This document shows positions 27,081-34,663 of a DNA stretch of 64,000 nt, piece after piece; the first letter of the stretch is position 1, and every line of letters starts with the position of its first letter. The DNA comes from Rhodothermales bacterium (GTDB lineage: Bacteria; Bacteroidota; Rhodothermia; Rhodothermales; VXPQ01). The stretch is from assembly GCA_951812335.1 (NCBI GenBank), contig OX638293.1:762501-826500 (forward strand), given 5' to 3'. The notes below the pieces were generated by a model that saw only the letters and a program-made list of their open reading frames with translations, did no database searches and was not told the origin of the DNA. The translations under genes and the position numbers were made by a program.

Positions 27081-27752
27081 ATGAAGCGCTTCTTCCCGCC
27101 CTCGCTGTTTTTTTTAATCCTGGGGATTTCTTTGCCCGTTGGAGTCCTCTTCGGACAAGACGAGGTCGATTGTAATCCGTATAAGCATGTGCAATATCGA
27201 CCGGATTTGCAGATTTATCGTGCTACCTATCCAACCACGCGAATGAGTTTAATTCCGGCAAGAAAACTTGCTAATCTGTCTATGAATATAGGTATTATGA
27301 TTGAAGATAAAGCTCCTCTTGAAATCGTTGATCAAGCTATTCAAGAAATTCTTTCGAATGATAATTTTTTTCCTTATAATCATAGCAAGGCATTATCATT
27401 TTATTTGAAAGATTTATTACCTCCAATGATTGAAGATTATGAACCGTCTAATAGAGAACGGATCGGATATTATATTGACTATCTTATGAAAGAGGAAGGT
27501 TTAGGGATTGATTTGATTGCCAAGGCGCTTCCTCTTTTGCAGGGTTATTGGTCCGATGCTCGTATCGATTCGGTTGCTTCGGTAGCGCATGCTGCAGCTT
27601 CGAAGATGCTTACGCTGTATGAGGAAGGCGGTTATCCTCCTCCGGCCAGAAAGGAACACGCCAACTCTGGTAAGTATGAACGCGACTGGGCGTGTGTCTC
27701 GATGCTGTATCGTCCATTTCTGGATGATCTTGCCTCCTTTATGGAGGACTGA
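27081..27752 (+). CDS. Exported 223-aa protein of unknown family, array copy 2
   Basis: A 223-residue paralogue of the copy at 25956 with the same signal peptide, the same two Cys and the same conserved blocks. It is almost identical to copy 3 and differs from copy 1 mainly in residues about 35-110 (for example ANLSMNIGIMIEDKAP and FFPYNHSKALSFYLKDLLPP). Its partner 130-aa gene is truncated. The three copies share their start region and the stem-loop about 50 bp upstream, so they are likely to be regulated alike. Confidence 0.75.
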   Translation: MKRFFPPSLFFLILGISLPVGVLFGQDEVDCNPYKHVQYRPDLQIYRATYPTTRMSLIPARKLANLSMNIGIMIEDKAPLEIVDQAIQEILSNDNFFPYNHSKALSFYLKDLLPPMIEDYEPSNRERIGYYIDYLMKEEGLGIDLIAKALPLLQGYWSDARIDSVASVAHAAASKMLTLYEEGGYPPPARKEHANSGKYERDWACVSMLYRPFLDDLASFMED

Positions 27753-27770
27753 AACGGCCTCGTGAGGGGC

Positions 27771-27822
27771 GTGTCCGCTAAACTATGCGTACGGATGATC
27801 ACGTACACAGTTTTCAGAGCAC
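27771..27822. mobile_element. 52-bp end-to-end relic of the IS256-type element, unit 2
   Basis: GTGTCCGCTAAACTATGCGT and CACGTACACAGTTTTCAGAG, then CAC, are again the two ends of the 28652-29969 element, 52 bp in total, directly after the second 223-aa gene. It equals the relic of unit 1 except for a few bases. Confidence 0.7.
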
Positions 27823-27874
27823 CGCCTTGAAGCTCCTTCGATTTGCTAATCCGTAGGCGATGTATTAATATCCG

Positions 27875-27906
27875 GGGGCGCTCACGTTCATCGTCGTGGG
27901 CGCCCC
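27875..27906 (+). other. 12-bp stem-loop, unit 3
   Basis: The same GGGGCGCTCACG / CGTGGGCGCCCC hairpin as in unit 2, now only about 50 bp downstream of the IS relic because the whole 130-aa gene has been lost in this unit. Confidence 0.55.
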
Positions 27907-27955
27907 TGCCTTACTTGACCGCCTTCCTCGTTTCTACTTTTTCAACCCAACCGGC

Positions 27956-28627
27956 ATGAAGCGCTTCTTCCCGCCCTCGCTGTTTTTTTTGATCCTGGGG
28001 ATTTCTTTCCCCGTTGGAGTCCTCTTCGGACAAGACGAGGTCGATTGTAATCCGTATAAGCATGTGCAATATCGACCGGATTTGCAGATTTATCGTGCTA
28101 CCTATCCAACCACGCGAATGAGTTTAATTCCGGCAAGAAAGCTTGCTAATCTGTCTATGAATATAGGTATTATGATTGAAGATAAAGCTCCTCTTGAATT
28201 CGTTGATCAAGCTATTCAAGAAATTCTTTCGAATGATAATTTTTTTCCTTATAATCATAGCAAGGCATTATCATTTTATTTGAAAGATTTATTACCTCCA
28301 ATAATTGAAGATTATGAACCGTCTAATAGAGAACGGATCGGATATTATATTGACTATCTTATGAAAGAGGAAGGTTTAGGGATTGATTTGATTGCCAAGG
28401 CGCTTCCTCTTTTGCAGGGTTATTGGTCCGATGCTCGTATCGATTCCGTTGCTTCGGTAGCGCATGCTGCAGCTTCGAAGATGCTTACGCTGTATGAGGA
28501 AGGCGGTTATCCTCCTGCGGCCAGAAAGAAATACGCCAACTCTGGTAAGTATGAACGCGACTGGGCGTGTGTCTCGATGCTGTATCGTCCATTTCTGGAT
28601 GATCTTGCCTCCTTTATGCAGGACTGA
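27956..28627 (+). CDS. Exported 223-aa protein of unknown family, array copy 3
   Basis: A 223-residue paralogue that differs from copy 2 at only a few positions (for example EFVDQ for EIVDQ, PPIIEDY for PPMIEDY, PAARKKY for PPARKEH, a final MQD for MED). It has the same signal peptide and Cys pair. In this unit the 130-aa partner is absent and the 3' IS relic is replaced by the complete IS256-family element. The near identity to copy 2 indicates recent duplication. Confidence 0.75.
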   Translation: MKRFFPPSLFFLILGISFPVGVLFGQDEVDCNPYKHVQYRPDLQIYRATYPTTRMSLIPARKLANLSMNIGIMIEDKAPLEFVDQAIQEILSNDNFFPYNHSKALSFYLKDLLPPIIEDYEPSNRERIGYYIDYLMKEEGLGIDLIAKALPLLQGYWSDARIDSVASVAHAAASKMLTLYEEGGYPPAARKKYANSGKYERDWACVSMLYRPFLDDLASFMQD

Positions 28628-28651
28628 AACGGCCTCGTGAGGGGCGTGGGC

Positions 28652-29969
28652 GTGTCCGCTAAACGGTGTAAGCGGGATTATTGTTCGATGGGGACTCTGT
28701 CCCCGTAGAGTATGACGAACTGGTTGAGGGCGGCCTTCCAGTCCCGGATCGGCCGCTTCCACTTCTTCGAGGCTTCGCGCAGGCCCAGGTAGAGCAGTTT
28801 GCGCACGGCGTCGTCGTTGGGGAAAGCGCCCCGTCCCTTGACGATTTTGCGCAGGCTGTAGTTCAGCGATTCGATCGCATTGGTGGTGTAGACCACCTTG
28901 CGGATCACAGGCGCATAGTCGAAGAAAGGCGCCAGACGCTCCCAGTCCTTCCTCCAGAGCGGAGCGATAGCCGGGTACTTCTCGCTCCATTGTCTCTCGA
29001 AAGCCTCGAGCGCCGCGAGAGCAGCCTCTTCGCTCGGCGCTGCGTAGAGCGCGCGCAAAGACGACGCCACCGGCTTGCGCTCCTTCCAGGGCACGTAGCG
29101 CAGGCTCTTGCGCACCTGGTGCACCACGCACAACTGCACCCGCGCATGTGGAAAGATCGTCTCTATCGCCTCGGGAAGACCCTTCAGACCGTCTACGCAC
29201 GCAATGAAGCAGTCCTGCATCCCCCGCGCCTTCAACTCGCCGAAGATGGCGAGCCACGAAACAGCCCCCTCTGTCGGAGCGATCCAAAGGCCAAGCACCT
29301 TTTTTTCTCCTTCAATATCTATCGCCAGCGCCATGTAGACCGCGCGCCTTCACCGATCCCTCCTCGCGAGACTTTACGAACAAGGCGTCGAAGTACACGA
29401 TCGGATACACACGCTCCAAAGGACGAGCCTGCCATGCAGTCACTTCCTCGAGTACGCTCGCGGTCACCTCCGAGATAAGCGTAGAGGAGACCTCTGCGCC
29501 GTAGAGACGCTTCAACGTGTCCCGAATAGCCCGCGTACTCTGGCCCTGCGCGTAGAGATACACGATCGTCTCGTCCAGGCCCGCTACCCGGCGCTGGCGC
29601 TTCTCTACGATCTTAGGCTCGAAACTGCCGTTGCGATCACGAGGAACCGCAAGATCCAGCGAACCCGACTCGCTCTCGAGCCGCTTCGCAGTGCGTCCGT
29701 TGCGGGAATTGCCGCTCTTGCGACCCGACGGATCGTGCGGAGGGTAGCCGAGATGATGCGTCATCTCACCCTCCAGCGCCGCCTCGAGAGCACGCTTGCC
29801 TATCGTCTTGAGCAAGCCCCCCTCCCCGAATAGGTCCCGGGCATCTCCCTTGAAATCCTTCAGCAACTCGTCCAGAAGAGCCTGCTGTTTGTCTGTAAGT
29901 TCGGTCATCGGCTTCACCTCCTTGTGAAACTATGTGTACGATTGACCACGTACACAGTTTTCAGGACAC
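28652..29969 (-). mobile_element. IS256-family insertion sequence (about 1.3 kb)
   Basis: The left end GTGTCCGCTAAACGGTGTAA and the right end, read inward on the minus strand as GTGTCCTGAAAACTGTGTAC, form imperfect terminal repeats matching at about 16 of 21 positions. Length and the encoded transposase fit the IS256 (Mutator-like) family. The transposase gene is frameshifted, so the element cannot move by itself. Short end-to-end relics of the same ends lie at 26646 and 27771. Confidence 0.8.
28678..29917 (-). pseudogene. IS256-family transposase, frameshifted
   Basis: The N-terminal frame (29917 to 29312, about 201 aa) contains HHLGYPPHDPSGRKSGNSRN and the first catalytic Asp in VYFDALFVKSREEG. 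The C-terminal frame (29334 to 28678, 218 aa) contains the second Asp (ACVDGLKGLPEAI) and the Glu (TTNAIESLN). The join is broken at about 29325: KARG continues as LHGAGDRY and stops, while the correct frame would read VYMALAIDIEG. A two-base loss in a GCGCGCG run explains it. IS256 transposases are normally one frame, so this is a mutation. Confidence 0.8.
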
Positions 29970-30140
29970 GGCTCCCTAAAATTTCTTTAGCCGTCTTCCT
30001 CTGCCCAAGGCGGCATAGCTCGACGCAGCGCTGCACGTAAAAACGCTGGAAAAACTGTCCGGTTTTTTGGATCGTTTCTGCTCCGCAAATAGGACTATGT
30101 GTCAAGAGTTGTCTATAACTCCCAATTCGTAATGCATGCC

Positions 30141-30170
30141 TTGACATCGCAATAGTGAAGAGACTATAAT
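30141..30170 (+). promoter_or_regulatory. Consensus sigma70-type promoter, copy A
   Basis: TTGACA at 30141-30146 and TATAAT at 30165-30170 with an 18-base spacer, 85 bp before the 134-aa gene. Both hexamers equal the Escherichia coli consensus, and the region is conserved in three copies, which supports a real promoter. Confidence 0.65.
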
Positions 30171-30254
30171 GACTTCCACTTCACGGAAGGCATACGCATC
30201 ATTTCGTGGACGTTTCACTGTACGCTCGCTTTCAACTTACCTGGTGGCTCCGTT

Positions 30255-30659
30255 ATGAAAAACTTATTGCTCACCCTCGGCTGTGCGCTCATCGGCTTTC
30301 TGGCGATTGCACCTGTAACCGTGCATCAGGCTCGCGCAAATGCTGTTCCTGTGCCGACTACGTCCCCATTCGTTCCGACTTCCACTGCATCCATCGGAGC
30401 TCCTCCGGGTAGCTTCGGAGTAGACGCTTCAGCTCTATCACCTAGATGGTGGCGAAAATTTGTGGCTTGGGTTGATCGTCAGATTTGCCGGGCTACGGTA
30501 TATGTTTATGACAGAAATGAGAACGGTGTCATAGACTCTGAAGACCGCCCAGATCCTTCTGATTATCTGGATAATCCATACCTATGGGATAATTATGATG
30601 ATTATTATAGGTATTTGGGTTATAGTTATGAGTACTGTGATATGATTCGTGCTTCTTAG
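30255..30659 (+). CDS. Small exported protein with Trp-rich helix and EF-hand-type loop (134 aa)
   Basis: A 134-residue protein with a signal peptide ending near QARANA, a Pro/Ser/Thr-rich stretch, a Trp-rich amphipathic segment (PRWWRKFVAWVDRQICRA), and DRNENGVIDSED, which fits a 12-residue EF-hand calcium loop (Asp1, Asn3, Asn5, Gly6, Ile8, Asp9, Asp12). A Tyr/Asp-rich tail ends in CDMIRAS. Two Cys could form a disulfide. A paralogue with a shorter tail is at 35588. The family is not recognised; a calcium-responsive secreted or surface protein is an inference from the loop only. Confidence 0.7.
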   Translation: MKNLLLTLGCALIGFLAIAPVTVHQARANAVPVPTTSPFVPTSTASIGAPPGSFGVDASALSPRWWRKFVAWVDRQICRATVYVYDRNENGVIDSEDRPDPSDYLDNPYLWDNYDDYYRYLGYSYEYCDMIRAS

Positions 30660-30688
30660 TTTTAATTCATATTTTATTTTCCTACACT

Positions 30689-30733
30689 ACAAAGGAGAAG
30701 CCTTGAATACTAAGTTCGAGGTCTCTCCTTTGT
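30689..30733 (+). terminator. Long hairpin after the 134-aa gene
   Basis: ACAAAGGAGA pairs with TCTCCTTTGT (10 bp), and inside it CCTTGAA pairs mostly with TTCGAGG. It lies 30 bp after the stop and is conserved at 35968-36012. No long T-run follows, so terminator function is likely but not certain. Confidence 0.55.
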
Positions 30734-30769
30734 TATAGGGAATTATCCGGAAAGATTGACGGCATCTTG

Positions 30770-30929
30770 TCGCCAGCGTTCTGTATGGCAGGAGTTTCCT
30801 CGATGTGTGCTTGTTCGCTTCTGGTCCGCTCACGTAGATTTCGTCTACCTCGACAGGCCCGCCGAACACGTCGTTGTCGTTCTCTTCGAATGCCTTGCGG
30901 ATGCGCTGGAGCAGATGCCGGGCCGTATC
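30770..30929 (-). pseudogene. IS1595-family transposase relic (catalytic-domain start)
   Basis: On the minus strand the sequence reads HLLQRIRKAFEENDNDVFGG, then PVEVDEIYVSGPEANKH, the beginning of an ISXO2-like catalytic domain (VDE holds a catalytic Asp). It is cut at 30929, where IS3 sequence in the other direction begins, and ends in frame decay towards 30780. It is the missing second half of the type of transposase whose first half lies at 31520. Confidence 0.7.
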
Positions 30930-31277
30930 TTAACTGAGGAAGCCATTGCCCGCTACGGCGCGCCTGAAGTTTTCAATACCGACCAAGGGGCGCAGTTTAC
31001 CTCCGAGGCATCCGCCGGTTCGCTCAAGAAGCATGGGGTGCGTATCTCTATGGATGGCAAGGGCCGCTGGCTGGACAATGTGTACGTGGAGCGCCTCTGG
31101 CGCAGCCTCAAGAAGGAAGAAGTCTACCGGCATGCGTACGAGACGGTGGCCGAGGCCAGGAAAGGAATCGCCGAGTATCTGCGCTATTTCAACGAAGAAC
31201 GTCCTCGCCAGGGGCTTGACAACCGAACCCCCGACGACGTATTCTACAAACGAAAACCGCTGCACAAGGCGGCATAA
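30930..31277 (+). pseudogene. IS3-family transposase (OrfB) C-terminal relic
   Basis: About 115 codons read EEAIARYGAPEVFNTDQGAQ, FTSEA, GVRISMDGKGRWLDNVYVER and YFNEERPRQGL, the integrase-like core of IS3-family OrfB with the second Asp (NTDQ) and the Glu (LKKEEVY). The first catalytic Asp and OrfA are missing. The inverted-repeat-like end follows at about 31310-31340 (GGTCCAGTTTTTTCGGACC). Pieces of this same 3' end precede the exported-protein genes at 30005 and 35306. Confidence 0.8.
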
Positions 31278-31464
31278 CCCGACGCAGCGCTACACGTAAA
31301 AACGCTGGAAAAATGGTCCAGTTTTTTCGGACCGTTTCCGCCCCGCAAGTAGGACTATGTGTCAAGAGTTGTCTATAACTCCCAATTCGTAATGCATGCC
31401 TTGACATCGCAATAGTGAAGGGGCTATAATAACTTCCGTTTCACGGAAGACATACACATCGTTT
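31249..31464 (+). repeat. Segmental duplication, copy B (promoter without its gene)
   Basis: Matches copies A and C from the IS3 end through the promoter and the CGGAAGACATACACATC stretch, then diverges where IS1595 sequence begins. The exported-protein gene that follows the promoter in the other copies is absent here. Confidence 0.75.
31401..31430 (+). promoter_or_regulatory. Consensus sigma70-type promoter, copy B
   Basis: TTGACA at 31401-31406 and TATAAT at 31425-31430, 18-base spacer, same as copies A and C except for two bases between and after the hexamers. It now faces the IS1595 relic, the coiled-coil protein gene and the glycosyltransferase-like gene and may drive them. Confidence 0.6.
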
Positions 31465-31519
31465 GGGAATTACAGATCAAAGTTGACATTTTCTATTTAA
31501 GTTCATATCCTACAGGCAT

Positions 31520-31930
31520 TTGGAACAAACGGACCGAATCATGAATAAAGCACTTGGAAAAGCGCACCGCAACGGCATAAGCCTAATGCAATTGGCCGAC
31601 ATGTTTCCTGACGAGGGAGCGGCCCGAAAATGGTTCGAGACACGCATCTGGCCGGCCGGTCGCCATTGTCTGCGCTGCAAGAGCAGAAAGACGCGCGAAG
31701 CCTCTCACGCAAAAATGCCTTACTGGTGCACCGACTGCCACCCCCGCTCTTCCGTCAAGTTCGGCGCCGTTATGCAAGCATCGAAACCGCCGCTTCGCAA
31801 ATGGGTGTACGCCATGTACCTGCATATGACGAGCCTTAGGGGCGTATCCAACATGAAACCGCATCGGGATATAGGCGTCAGCCAGGATACGGCCTGGCAT
31901 CTGCTCCAACGCATCCACTCACTTAAACAT
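31520..31930 (+). pseudogene. IS1595-family transposase N-terminal relic
   Basis: About 135 codons encode the N-terminal part of an IS1595/ISXO2-type transposase: LMQLADMFPDEGAARKWFET, the zinc ribbon HCLRC...YWCTDC, and the helix-turn-helix-like stretch MKPHRDIGVSQDTAWHLLQR. It stops being transposase-like at LQRI and continues without a stop into the next gene (ATG 31940), forming a 357-codon chimeric open frame. Confidence 0.75.
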
Positions 31931-31939
31931 TTCAAAGCT

Positions 31940-32593
31940 ATGAACATATCGAAAAAAATATGTATACTTTTTTTGTTCATTTTGCCGAATCTTACCGTAT
32001 ACGGTCAGATTGAAGAAATTTATCAAAAAGGGCGCACTGAATGGATGAAAGCATTAGAATTTGCAGTCGAGGAAGCACAACTAAAAATTGAAGCAAATAA
32101 TCTATGGATTGCAGCGAGTAATAACAAAAAGGAAATTAAAGATTTAAAAAAAAATAACGAGACGCAAACAAAGCAAATAAATACTGTACAAAGAAGAATA
32201 AAGGGCTGGAAGGCAAGGAAAAAAAGTGATCATATCGCTCTAAGAAAAAATAAAGCAAGAGGATTTAAATTTTTTGGTAACATAGCAGGAATGAATTCTA
32301 TTGATTCTGAAAAATTCATTACCATATATCAAAAAAAAGAAAAAATAGCGAAAAAGAGAGCATTGGAAGATAATGAAGAAGCATGGCTTGAAGTAGCAGA
32401 AAAATGGCAAGAAGTACTAAATAAGGTAAATGAAGTAATGCACGCATCAGGTAACGCGGCACAGTATTTCTTTTTGGGGGCAGAGATGATGAAGCCCGGG
32501 ATAGTAATAGGAAACGATCAAGAGGCAAAAAGAGAAATGGAAAATTTCAAGCTACAGGTACTTCGTGAATTAGATGAAAACGGATCGTTTTAA
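31940..32593 (+). CDS. Exported coiled-coil protein of unknown function
   Basis: 217 residues from ATG 31940, which begins a signal peptide (MNISKKICILFLFILPN, cleavage near VYGQ). The mature part is very rich in Lys, Glu and Asn, and residues about 50-110 and 125-165 look like long charged helices or coiled coil (NNKKEIKDLKKNNETQTKQI). DNA here is A+T-rich. An open frame fuses it in phase to the upstream IS1595 relic, but the signal peptide argues for an independent start. Its end overlaps the start of the glycosyltransferase-like gene by 20 bp, indicating translational coupling and a joint role. Family not recognised. Confidence 0.65.
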   Translation: MNISKKICILFLFILPNLTVYGQIEEIYQKGRTEWMKALEFAVEEAQLKIEANNLWIAASNNKKEIKDLKKNNETQTKQINTVQRRIKGWKARKKSDHIALRKNKARGFKFFGNIAGMNSIDSEKFITIYQKKEKIAKKRALEDNEEAWLEVAEKWQEVLNKVNEVMHASGNAAQYFFLGAEMMKPGIVIGNDQEAKREMENFKLQVLRELDENGSF

Positions 32594-34367
32594 GGTACTA
32601 CACATTAGAGCAAACAACCTTGCGCCTGGTGTAGGATTGATTAGGTCGAATCGCGAGGGCTGCGTACGTACGTTGCCCCTGCACACCGTGCGATTGCTGC
32701 AGAGCCTGAAGGGATTCGCTTCCCTGAGGGAGCATGTTCAAAGCATGTCAAGGGCAACAGGCAGGGGCCATCCAGGTGAGGAAGGGACATGGCTGAGCCT
32801 TCTCAGAGATCTTGCAGAGGAAGGTTTTCTGCGACCAGAGAATGATGTGCGTCAACAAATCGATAGAATAGCACGAAATCGAAAGATATCTGAATCCGAC
32901 GCGACCGCTATCAGGCGTATAGGGATACCTACGGCGAGTCGGCCGGATTACCTAAAGAGAGCAATAGAAACATTCTCCGAACGAACACGGCGACACGGGC
33001 GTGAAGTAGGGTTCGTTGTGATGGACGATTCCAAGGAAGAAGCAGGCAGGTTACGAAACGTCGAAGTCGTCCGGATATTGAGAGAGAAAGCAAACATCGA
33101 TATTAAATATGTTGATCGGCACATGCGGGAAGCCCAAGCGCAAGAGATTATCCGGAAAAGCGGTGTTCCCGCAGAAGTGGTACGATTTGCTCTTTTTGGT
33201 CCAGAGGGAGCTACGGACACATACGGCGCTCCCAGGAATGCCCTGTTGCTTGAAACTTCTGGGGAAGCACACATCCAAACAGACGACGACACGACTGCAG
33301 AGATGCTCGAAGTTCCTTGTGCGGACAACGGATTAGCGCTAAGTGGGAAGCACCAGGCAGAGGATTGTACAATGTTCCGGGATCATCGTGAAATTGTCGA
33401 GACGTTCTGGACAGCAGACATAGATCCCCTTGCCATCCATGAGCGATTGCTTGGCAAACATCCCGGTGCTGTAATCGGGGAGTTCCTCGATATGAAAGCA
33501 TTCGTGAATATTGACGAGACCGAAGAGTCGATCCTGGACGCAATCGCTCGCCCGGATGCGAGAGTGGCGATATCGTTCACGGGAGCTGCTGGAGATACCG
33601 GTATGGACGAGTTCTATCACCGATTATTTCCAGGAGACAGTGAATACGAGCAACTTATTGAGAATGCCTTGAAGTACGACAGATTGCTACGATCAAGATA
33701 TGTATTGCGCATCGCCCCCAGATACGTAATCAACAATGGCCTATCCTGCGTGAGTATGAGCGTCGGCCTCGATAATCGAAGCCTTCTGCCGCCATTCATA
33801 ACTTGCGGCAGGAGCGGAGACACCATATTCGGTACACTTCTCAAGACATGCTTTCCCATGGCATTGAAGGGATATATGCCGAGATATGCAATCCAGCACA
33901 AGCCGGCAGTATTGAGGAGGCCTTATCAGGGCTCACCGGAATTTCCAAGACTGACTAGCAATCAATTGCTGATGTATTCGATAAGGCAATTCGCCAGGCA
34001 ACCGATCGGAGAAGGAGCAAGCGCTCTGCGAATGATCGGTACAATGCTAATGAACCTCGGAGAAATGCAACGGAGTCATTTTCTGGAGCACACAACCGCT
34101 ATCGTATCGGAAATAGTACGAGGACATGTATATCAGGGTACGAAAGCGCTGAACGAAGACGAGGACGGCCCAGATCAATGGGAGCGGGATATGCTTGGAT
34201 ACATTGACTCTGCTCTTGAAGCAGTCGAAGAACCCGGTTTTGGAGTACCGTCCGATTTACCCGGAAGCATATCGGAGCGTCTTGATACTTTCCAAAGGAG
34301 GACTGTACAGTTTGGAAAATTGCTCTGGTATTGGCCGGAGATGATGCACACCAGTGCACAAGTTTAG
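32574..34367 (+). CDS. Glycosyltransferase-like protein with PqqD-like N-terminal domain
   Basis: A 597-residue protein. Residues about 10-90 resemble a PqqD-like winged helix (TLPLHTVRLLQSLKGFASL, then WLSLLRDLAEEGFLRPEND), the fold that binds leader peptides in RiPP pathways. From about 112 a GT-A fold is suggested by RIGIPTASRPDYLKRAIETF, VVMDDSK and the DxD-type motif IQTDDDT near 237 after ALLLETSGEAH. Sugar and acceptor are unknown. It is coupled to the exported coiled-coil gene upstream. The TAG stop is followed by 61 further in-frame sense codons of protein-like composition. Alternative: an uncharacterised GT-like family with no catalytic role. Confidence 0.6.
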   Translation: MKTDRFKVLHIRANNLAPGVGLIRSNREGCVRTLPLHTVRLLQSLKGFASLREHVQSMSRATGRGHPGEEGTWLSLLRDLAEEGFLRPENDVRQQIDRIARNRKISESDATAIRRIGIPTASRPDYLKRAIETFSERTRRHGREVGFVVMDDSKEEAGRLRNVEVVRILREKANIDIKYVDRHMREAQAQEIIRKSGVPAEVVRFALFGPEGATDTYGAPRNALLLETSGEAHIQTDDDTTAEMLEVPCADNGLALSGKHQAEDCTMFRDHREIVETFWTADIDPLAIHERLLGKHPGAVIGEFLDMKAFVNIDETEESILDAIARPDARVAISFTGAAGDTGMDEFYHRLFPGDSEYEQLIENALKYDRLLRSRYVLRIAPRYVINNGLSCVSMSVGLDNRSLLPPFITCGRSGDTIFGTLLKTCFPMALKGYMPRYAIQHKPAVLRRPYQGSPEFPRLTSNQLLMYSIRQFARQPIGEGASALRMIGTMLMNLGEMQRSHFLEHTTAIVSEIVRGHVYQGTKALNEDEDGPDQWERDMLGYIDSALEAVEEPGFGVPSDLPGSISERLDTFQRRTVQFGKLLWYWPEMMHTSAQV

Positions 34368-34550
34368 GGCACCGCCAACGTTTGGCTGAATCTCCTCGGG
34401 CATCTCGTATCATTTCTCCCGACCCTTGATCCGGAAGCATGTGCGGTGCTCGAGCGTGAGTGGGCTCGGCGTGGTCCGCACCCTCGTGTTCCTGCAATGC
34501 ATCCCATTCGACGACAAGTTGCGCCTCCTCGGCCTAAAGTTAATGGACGG
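34368..34550 (+). other. Open in-frame tail after the TAG stop of the glycosyltransferase-like gene
   Basis: Reading through the TAG at 34365 gives 61 codons (GTANVWLNLLGHLVSFLPTL, DPEACAVLEREWARRG and so on) before TGA at 34551. The composition looks like a protein C-terminus. This could be an ancestral C-terminus cut off by a stop mutation, a readthrough extension or chance. The rest of the gap to 34663 shows no gene. Confidence 0.35.
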
Positions 34551-34663
34551 TGAAGTTGTCAAATACTTCTAAAAATGTAATCTCACGGAACATATTACAA
34601 AACATTGCTTAATTCCGTGCGGAAAACACGAAAAAATCAGATGTACAGCAACATGGGGTCGAA

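Larger units (their letters stand above)
30005..30733 (+). repeat. Segmental duplication, copy A (IS3 end + promoter + exported-protein gene + hairpin)
   Basis: This segment starts in the 3' end of an IS3-family element (AAGGCGGCATAG, GCACGTAAAAACGCTGGAAA), passes through a conserved stretch (ACTATGTGTCAAGAGTTGTC), a consensus-like promoter and the 134-aa gene, and ends in a long hairpin. A nearly identical copy C lies at 35306-36012, and a shortened copy B without the gene at 31249-31464. Confidence 0.75.

Noticed and set aside
25438-28627. The tandem 130-aa/223-aa array as a toxin-immunity or CRISPR-like array
   Set aside because: Both products carry signal peptides, there are no short regular repeats with spacers, and no toxin motif was found; the effector/immunity idea has no direct support.
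28678-29917. Programmed frameshifting in the IS256 transposase
   Set aside because: IS256-family transposases are normally a single frame, and no slippery heptamer was seen; a two-base loss in a GCGCGCG run is simpler.
32574-34553. Pyrrolysine or other recoding at the TAG of the GT-like gene
   Set aside because: No recoding machinery or downstream structure is visible; a stop mutation or chance open frame is more likely.
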